Source: Mucidula mucida (lineage: Eukaryota > Basidiomycota > Agaricomycetes > Agaricales > Physalacriaceae). From it: 36,138 nt of DNA. The stretch's first letter is position 1; the number at the start of each line of letters is the position of its first letter. A model generated the notes under the pieces. That model did not search any database, was not told the origin of the DNA, and saw only the letters and a program-made list of their open reading frames with translations. The stretch is taken from contig JADNYV010000345.1 of NCBI GenBank assembly GCA_015501055.1, forward strand, positions 1-36,138, written 5' to 3'. The translations under genes were made by a program, and so were the position numbers. Positions 30,569 to 36,138 of the stretch are shown here, piece after piece.

Positions 30569-31678
30569 ATGCAGGGCGTTACACAGATAATAAAGAAGTT
30601 CCTACACATGCCACCGAGAGCACCCGTTCAAGCACCCGTACGGAGATCCAGCAGACTACAACGGATCCCCGCTCCTGATTCCGGCGACGAAGGTGAACTA
30701 TCACCGCTCACAAGCATTCAAACCACGCCAAACGCATCGCCCGCGCGTAATGATGACGCCCCAACCAACCCCAACACTCCCGATCCGGCTGCGAAGAACC
30801 ATGCTTCTTCCCCAAAACAGCGCAAAACTGGCCTTATAAACCCGGACGACTCTGACACCTCGTCCTCTTCCGACTACCATCACCCACTGTTACAACCACG
30901 CAACCGCTCCACCGCACCCATATCGCCGCCGTCCGTCACCATGTCTGTAGACGCCATAACTCTTGCCTCTGTTTCCACCCGCGTTGAAACTACGAACCCC
31001 AAATCTGTCCCTCTGTTCAGAGTTGCCAGTAACGACGTCACGCCCTCCGACATCAACGAGTGGGAGTACGCTGCCACCAACTACCAAACCATTCGCCAGG
31101 CCGACCCTGCCACTGTTATCGCGACACTCGCTACGGGTTTCCAAGACCCCATCCTGAAGAACACCTACAAGAACAATCGCGCTGCTTGGGACGCGATGAG
31201 CATCGCGGACGTCGCAGAGGAGATGCGCAACGAATTCCTACGCGACGACTGGTCGGATACGCTCCGCACAGACATACTGTCCTCTGCTCAGAGCACGAAT
31301 GAGGACTTCGGTGCCTGGTACACCCGTCTCTCCGTCGCCGCATTGCTGCTCGCTTCCACACCCAACGCCATCACTGCTGACAGACTCCTCGACCACCTCC
31401 GCACCCGCATGCTCCCATCGCTACAAGCCGAACACAATAATAACGACGTGAAGCGCGAGAAGGATATGAAGAAATTCGTGGTGAAGATGAAGGATTTGGA
31501 GAAGAAATGGAAGGACGAGCAGAAGAAGGTGACCGAGATGGTTGGCAACGCCACCAAACGCGACCGCTCTGGCACGTCGTCCACCGCTGCGCCGAACAAA
31601 GACAACACCCGCCATTGCCGCCGTCCTCAACATAACCGCGGACAAGAGCATCCTCGACGACATAAAAGAGGGCTATGA
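30569..31678 (+). CDS. gag: Gag of chromovirus B, truncated by a duplicated pol fragment
   Basis: Structural protein. The N-terminus is basic (QAPVRRSSRLQRIP) and Ser/Pro-rich; capsid-like helices follow (WEYAATNYQTIRQ, MRNEFLRDDWSD, FGAWYTRLSVAALLL) and a coiled-coil-like Lys/Glu region (KKFVVKMKDLEKKWKDEQ). The ATG at 30569 opens the frame; the one at 30608 is an alternative. From about 31597 the frame enters an insertion derived from pol and stops at TGA 31676-31678. Beyond the insertion the same frame continues to a zinc knuckle (CMKCRRRDVNHISTNC), so the natural Gag included that knuckle and was fused to Pol. Confidence 0.85.
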   Translation: MQGVTQIIKKFLHMPPRAPVQAPVRRSSRLQRIPAPDSGDEGELSPLTSIQTTPNASPARNDDAPTNPNTPDPAAKNHASSPKQRKTGLINPDDSDTSSSSDYHHPLLQPRNRSTAPISPPSVTMSVDAITLASVSTRVETTNPKSVPLFRVASNDVTPSDINEWEYAATNYQTIRQADPATVIATLATGFQDPILKNTYKNNRAAWDAMSIADVAEEMRNEFLRDDWSDTLRTDILSSAQSTNEDFGAWYTRLSVAALLLASTPNAITADRLLDHLRTRMLPSLQAEHNNNDVKREKDMKKFVVKMKDLEKKWKDEQKKVTEMVGNATKRDRSGTSSTAAPNKDNTRHCRRPQHNRGQEHPRRHKRGL

Positions 31679-31696
31679 AAAGGATCCGTTCTGCTC
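31597..31696 (+). repeat. 100-bp copy of the element's own pol inserted in gag
   Basis: Identical at all 100 positions to 34302-34401 (the RNase H-integrase linker), same orientation. It is bounded by CCGAACAA at 31592-31599 and 31697-31704, an 8-bp duplication of gag sequence. The net gain is 105 bp, a multiple of three, but it brings an in-frame TGA. Confidence 0.92.
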
Positions 31697-34600
31697 CCGA
31701 ACAATGGCTTCAACTCCAACTCGCGACCACCCTCTTCCACTTCCAACAACGCTCCATCCACCACCTCCAACAACACCATCGTTAAATGTCCCCCACTCAC
31801 AGGCGACGAGAAAGACTACCTTCGCAAGCACAGCGGCTGCATGAAGTGCCGACGCCGCGACGTCAACCACATCTCGACAAACTGCCCCGATGGCTTCCCT
31901 TCCGGCGCCACGTACAAAGGAATCACGCATGCCGACGGGAAGACTGTGGCGACGGATGCCCCTAAACGCGCCGTAGCCGCGCCTGTGGCGTCGATCGATC
32001 CCGTTGCCCACATCCGTGGAAATGTCCCTGCTTCCCTCACAGCCCCTACGAATGCATCTTCCGTCCTCGGGATGGACGACTTGTCCGACTCCGACGAGGA
32101 CGAAGTGCAACGTATCCTCAACCGCTCTCTTTCCGCCCCACCGGTGAGTACCTCTATGTCCGCCCCAGTTTGCTCGATTGCGACAGACGCAATTCCTTTC
32201 GCTGTCCCACATGTCAAATGGTCATGCGCCATAAGGCTGCATGCCGCTGATAAACCGTTATTTGTGAATGCACTGATTGACTCTGGCTCTCATATAGTGC
32301 TGATTAACGAAGACATCGTACGCCGACACTCCCTACACCGACGCTCATTACCTGAACCGATTCACATTACTACCGCACTGTCATCGTCCGTGAATGCCGC
32401 TTCTACGCTTACAGAATGGGTTAAATTGAAAGTGTCTGATGGTACCGATACATGGAAATCACGGCCCGTCCGCGCAATTATCGCACCTAGCTTATGTTCC
32501 GATATGATACTTGGGCTCCCGTTTATGAAATGTAATAACCTCGTATTTGACGCCGCGGAGAGGACACTGGTCGACAAGAAGACAAGTTTTGATGTACTCA
32601 GCCCAGTGTCCGAAACGAATAAACCACGTCTGATTAACGCTCAGGTCGAAAGAAAGAAAAGAGAGAAAGAATACAAAAGAGCTAGTGACAACCTACCTTT
32701 CCATGCATCCTCGCGAATCGACCTGCAAGGAGAATGCCTAACCGACAACGAATACATCAAGGTATGCGAACGAGACCCTGTCGCTGCCATCCGGGAAAGG
32801 ATCGAAGACCTAGCGTCCATAAAGCGCTGTGAAGCCCTTGAAGCCGGAGTGAAGCAGCAATACGCTGATGTATTCCAACCTGTTCCGCATATCGACATGA
32901 TGCCGCGCGACACATTCAAGGCCGCCATCAAGATCAAGGATGCGGAGAAGAAGATAAACTCACGCTCATACAGCAGCCCGAAGAAGTACCGAGACGCGTG
33001 GCAAACGTTGATAGACAGGCACCTCGAGGCCGGTCGAATACGTCCATCACGCTCCGAATTCGCTTCTCCCGCCTTTCTAGTACCAAAGGCTGACCCCAAC
33101 GCTCTGCCACGATGGGTGAACGACTACCGCCAGCTAAATGCAAACACCGTTAGCGACAACTACCGTATGCCTCGGGTGGACGAAATCCTTTCGGATGCAG
33201 GAAAAGGGAAGTGGTTCTCCAAAATGGATATGACTGACAGCTTTTTCCAAACGTTCATGGACGAGGATTCAGTCAAGTACACCGCGGTGAATACTCCACT
33301 AGGGACTTTCGAATGGCTGGTCATGCCACAGGGCCTTAAGAACTCGCCAGCGGTCCATCAACGACGCGTAAATGATGCGCTGCGGCAATATATCGGCGTG
33401 ATATGCCACGTATACCTGGACGACATTATAATATGGTCACAGACACTGGAGGAACACGTAGAACACGTCCGCCTCATACTGGATGCCCTACGCAAAGCAA
33501 AATTGTACTGTAACGAAAAGAAATCGCAGTTCTTCCGGACGGAAATTGATTTTTTGGGACACCACATCTCTCGCCGAGGTATCGAGGCGGACTTCAAGAA
33601 GGCTGAGAAGGTCATCAACTGGTCCACGCCACGCTCAACGACAGAAGTTCTTTCCTTCCTCGGGCTCGTGCGCTACCTTTCGAACTTCCTGCCCGGACTG
33701 GCTGAGCAAACCGCTATACTGACACCGTTGACCACCGATAGTGCACGCGCCTCATTCCCGGAATGGACCGTCCAACACCAGAATGCGTTCGATGCCATCA
33801 AGAAAATCGTCGTTTCGAGGGACTGCCTCACGGTTATAGACCACGACGACACCTCCGGCAACAACAAGATATTCGTAACATGTGATGCTAGCGACCTCCG
33901 AACAGGTGCGGTCCTGTCCTATGGTCCAACATGGGAAACTGCCCGCCCTGTCGCGTACGACTCGATGCAGCTGAAGAAGGCTCAGCTAAACTATCCCGTC
34001 CATGAGAAGGAACTGCTGGCGGTAATCCGTGCACTGAAGCGATGGCGGACTGATCTGATCGGGAACGAATTCATCGTATATACGGACCACCGCACCTTGG
34101 AGAACTTCGATGGCCAGCGCGACCTCTCACGACGACAAGCTCGTTGGATGGAGACGATGTCCCAATACGACTTCACGATCACTTATATCCCTGGAGCAGA
34201 TAACACGGTCGCGGACGCCCTCTCCCGGTACACCCCAAAAAATGACCCCGAGCCGAACGACCTAGACGCCGACGACGATTATCGTTCCACCTGCTGGCCA
34301 CCAAAGACAACACCCGCCATTGCCGCCGTCCTCAACATAACCGCGGACAAGAGCATCCTCGACGACATAAAAGAGGGCTATGAAAAGGATCCGTTCTGCT
34401 CTAAATTCGTGTCGGGGGAAAAGATATTGCCAAATGTTACAGAGCGCAATGGCCTATGGTACATCGGCGACAGACTGTTAATTCCTCGACACGGTGATAC
34501 GCGCGAAACTCTGTTCCGCTTGGCGCACGATTCACTGGGACACGCTGGAGGTGACAAAGCATACAGTTCGCTGAAGGACGCGTACTACTGGCCGAATATG

Positions 34601-35818
34601 GCGAAGGATCTCCGACAAGCATACATCCCCGCTTGCGTGGATTGTTTGCGCAACAAGGGTTCAACAACGAGACCTGCTGGCCCTCTGCACCCGACGCCGA
34701 TACCCGATGACCGCGGCACCTCCGTCGGGATCGACTTTATCGGTCCACTGCCAGAGGACGATGGGTTCAATGCTATTGTTACCATGACTGACCGTCTGGG
34801 CTCCGATGTCCGGGTTATTCCAACACGGACGAATATTAGCGCTGATGATTTCGCTGTTATATTTTTCAATGAATGGTATTGCGAAAATGGCCTGCCCGAG
34901 GATATATTCTGCGACAGAGACAAATTGTTTGTATCGAGATTCTGGAAGGCGTTCACTGACCTCGCGGGTATCAAACTCAAGATGTCGTCGTCCTTCCACC
35001 CCGAGACTGATGGTTCCTCAGAGCGCACGAACAAGACAGTGAATGAAGCGATCCGCTTCCATGTGGACAGACAGCAGAAGGGGTGGGTAAAAGCACTCCC
35101 GATTATACGGTTCAACATTATGAACACAGTGAACGCCTCCACGGGATTCTCTGGTTTTCAACTGAGAATGGGGCGATCACCGAGGATTATGCCACCGATA
35201 GTACCTTCGACGAGGAAGTTCTCCGACGCAGAGAAACTGGCGAGGGAAATCATTGACAGACTGACGCACGACACTGCTGAGGCGCAGGATGCCCTGATCG
35301 CTGCTAAGGTTAATCAAGCAGCTTCCGCGAACAAACATCGCGCCGAAGACCCCGACTTCACCGTTGGAGAACGCGTCCTACTGTCAACGTTCCATAGACG
35401 CCGCAATTACGCGAACAAGGGACCAAAGAAGGACGGGAAACGTGCTGCTAAGTTCTTCCCTCGCTTCGACGGCCCTTATACTATTGTCGACAAGGATGCT
35501 GACCACTCAACCTACACTCTAGACATCCCGACATCAAACGAATTCCCAACTTTCCATGTTTCGCTGCTACGGAAATACACGCCAAACGATAACGATCTTT
35601 TCCCTTCAAGACGACAACTACTCCCTGGACCTGTCATGACAGAGGATGGACTCGAGGAATATTTCATTGAGAAGATTGTAGATGAAAGGAAGCGGGGGAG
35701 AGGAAAACAGTACTTGGTACGATGGAGAGGGTATGACGCTGGTTACGACCACTGGCTTTCGCGCACCGAACTCTCCGACTGCGAGGCCCTCGACGTGTGG
35801 GAGGAACGATCAAGATGA
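31679..35818 (+). CDS. pol: Pol of chromovirus B (knuckle, protease, RT, RNase H, integrase, chromodomain)
   Basis: One open frame of over 1300 codons, first ATG 31841, in the same frame as gag. Order: zinc knuckle (CMKCRRRDVNHISTNC), protease with intact ALIDSGSHIVLI, RT with PRWVNDYRQLN, FSKMDMTDSFFQ and catalytic YLDDIIIW (near 33415), RNase H (VTCDASDLRTGAV, YTDHRTLENF), integrase zinc finger (HDSLGHAGG..CVDCLR) and DDE residues in GIDFIGPLP, FCDRDKLF and GSSERTNK, and a chromodomain at the C-terminus (QYLVRWRGYDAGYDHWL). All catalytic residues looked for are present. The frame is undamaged; only its link to gag is broken by the TGA at 31676. A few events (readthrough or an undamaged sister copy) could still supply it. 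Confidence 0.93.
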   Translation, partial: KGSVLLPNNGFNSNSRPPSSTSNNAPSTTSNNTIVKCPPLTGDEKDYLRKHSGCMKCRRRDVNHISTNCPDGFPSGATYKGITHADGKTVATDAPKRAVAAPVASIDPVAHIRGNVPASLTAPTNASSVLGMDDLSDSDEDEVQRILNRSLSAPPVSTSMSAPVCSIATDAIPFAVPHVKWSCAIRLHAADKPLFVNALIDSGSHIVLINEDIVRRHSLHRRSLPEPIHITTALSSSVNAASTLTEWVKLKVSDGTDTWKSRPVRAIIAPSLCSDMILGLPFMKCNNLVFDAAERTLVDKKTSFDVLSPVSETNKPRLINAQVERKKREKEYKRASDNLPFHASSRIDLQGECLTDNEYIKVCERDPVAAIRERIEDLASIKRCEALEAGVKQQYADVFQPVPHIDMMPRDTFKAAIKIKDAEKKINSRSYSSPKKYRDAWQTLIDRHLEAGRIRPSRSEFASPAFLVPKADPNALPRWVNDYRQLNANTVSDNYRMPRVDEILSDAGKGKWFSKMDMTDSFFQTFMDEDSVKYTAVNTPLGTFEWLVMPQGLKNSPAVHQRRVNDALRQYIGVICHVYLDDIIIWSQTLEEHVEHVRLILDALRKAKLYCNEKKSQFFRTEIDFLGHHISRRGIEADFKKAEKVINWSTPRSTTEVLSFLGLVRYLSNFLPGLAEQTAILTPLTTDSARASFPEWTVQHQNAFDAIKKIVVSRDCLTVIDHDDTSGNNKIFVTCDASDLRTGAVLSYGPTWETARPVAYDSMQLKKAQLNYPVHEKELLAVIRALKRWRTDLIGNEFIVYTDHRTLENFDGQRDLSRRQARWMETMSQYDFTITYIPGADNTVADALSRYTPKNDPEPNDLDADDDYRSTCWPPKTTPAIAAVLNITADKSILDDIKEGYEKDPFCSKFVSGEKILPNVTERNGLWYIGDRLLIPRHGDTRETLFRLAHDSLGHAGGDKAYSSLKDAYYWPNMAKDLRQAYIPACVDCLRNKGSTTRPAGPLHPTPIPDDRGTSVGIDFIGPLPEDDGFNAIVTMTDRLGSDVRVIPTRTNISADDFAVIFFNEWYCENGLPEDIFCDRDKLFVSRFWKAFTDLAGIKLKMSSSFHPETDGSSERTNKTVNEAIRFHVDRQQKGWVKALPIIRFNIMNTVNASTGFSGFQLRMGRSPRIMPPIVPSTRKFSDAEKLAREIIDRLTHDTAEAQDALIAAKVNQAASANKHRAEDPDFTVGERVLLSTFHRRRNYANKGPKKDGKRAAKFFPRFDGPYTIVDKDADHSTYTLDIPTSNEFPTFHVSLLRKYTPNDNDLFPSRRQLLPGPVMTEDGLEEYFIEKIVDERKRGRGKQYLVRWRGYDAGYDHWLSRTELSDCEALDVWEERSR

Positions 35819-35947
35819 GGATCTTCTGATGGAACCGGTTCGGGCAGTGGGTTAGCGCGGTAGCTTTTTCCCACTGGGTTTTAACGCACCCGACGCCGGT
35901 TGATGATGAGTTGAATTTTTTTTTTCTCTGATTTTTGGTTTTTGTTC

Positions 35948-35961
35948 AGAGGGAGGGCGAG
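35948..35961 (+). other. Polypurine tract of chromovirus B
   Basis: AGAGGGAGGGCGAG directly precedes the 3' LTR, the expected position of the plus-strand primer. Confidence 0.75.
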
Positions 35962-36138
35962 TGTAAGCCCGCTTACACGGATCGGACATAACGGACATAA
36001 CGGACATTCTTACTTACCATACCTAGCCTCGATCGGTTGACCTTTACCTATCTTCTTTCTGTACGCTCATCACATCGACAACAACGACACCTTGATCCTG
36101 TGATTTACTGTGCGATATTCCTGTTCTCATTGACTTAG
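35962..36138 (+). repeat. 3' LTR of chromovirus B, partial
   Basis: First 177 of 204 bp, identical to the 5' LTR; the last 27 bp lie beyond the window. Confidence 0.93.

Larger units (their letters stand above)
30235..36138 (+). mobile_element. Ty3/gypsy chromovirus B, cut by the window end
   Basis: 5' LTR 30235-30438, single-frame gag-pol 30569-35818, 3' LTR from 35962. The 177 bp of the 3' LTR present in the window are identical to the 5' LTR, so the insertion is very recent. The family is unrelated to chromovirus A by LTR and protein. The target duplication cannot be read because the right end is outside the window; the left flank ends ACCTAT. Confidence 0.93.

Noticed and set aside
1..36138. 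CRISPR arrays, rRNA genes, bacterial-type operons
   Set aside because: None present; intron structure and gene content are those of a fungal nuclear genome.

Overview
The window is nuclear DNA of a mushroom-forming basidiomycete (Agaricomycete). The evidence is: genes with many 45-70 bp GT-AG introns, a basidiomycete-type tyrosinase, a CxC2-KDZ transposase gene, two chromodomain Ty3/gypsy retrotransposons, and an Agaricomycete-type tyrosine recombinase. The first ~9 kb is ordinary gene space. The remaining ~27 kb is a nest of mobile elements.

Layout: (1) 142-2317 (+) a 7-exon tyrosinase with a single 1-nt frameshift beside a copper-A histidine. (2) 2764-4694 (-) CCT3, the gamma subunit of the cytosolic chaperonin, 7 exons and intact. 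(3) 5031-6544: two degenerate tyrosinase C-terminal tails, head to head. (4) 7270-9016 (+) mitochondrial ribosomal protein uS5m, 3 exons. CCT3 and uS5m both carry an AACCCTAACCC box about 40 bp before the start codon. (5) 9017-12422: no genes, but two foldback/MITE-like elements (9762-10217 with TSD TCT; 11166-11909 with TSD TA).

(6) 12423-29279: a 16.9 kb unit bounded by two inverted, exactly 479 bp copies of one sequence (6 transitions, no indels). Inside are a 7-exon gene of an unidentified Agaricomycete family (13556-16381, -), a 2-exon unknown gene (16479-17281, -), and a KDZ transposase gene with an N-terminal CxC2-type cysteine cluster (17774-28231, +). I read this as one large KDZ-type DNA transposon with long terminal inverted repeats and two passenger genes. 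The KDZ gene is dead: two in-frame stops, two frameshifts, and a retrotransposon in its last exon.

(7) 21549-28210 is that retrotransposon: a minus-strand chromovirus with 529 bp LTRs (2 differences) and a GTGGA target duplication. It sits so that the last codons and stop of the KDZ gene are now 6.7 kb away. A more diverged solo LTR of the same family (25017-25545, TSD TAAGG) is nested in its pol gene. A 12-nt complementarity between leader and LTR indicates Tf1/sushi-type self-priming. (8) 29280-29935: a 5'-truncated tyrosine recombinase catalytic domain abutting the right inverted repeat. (9) 30235 to the window end: a second, very young plus-strand chromovirus. Its single gag-pol frame is broken by a 105 bp insertion copied from its own pol gene with an 8 bp target duplication. 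The window ends inside its 3' LTR.

Together the elements record a sequence of events: a KDZ-type unit, its decay mainly by CpG-type transitions and indels, chromovirus insertion into it, a second insertion reduced to a solo LTR, and a separate young chromovirus beside it. All calls come from reading the sequence; no database search was run.
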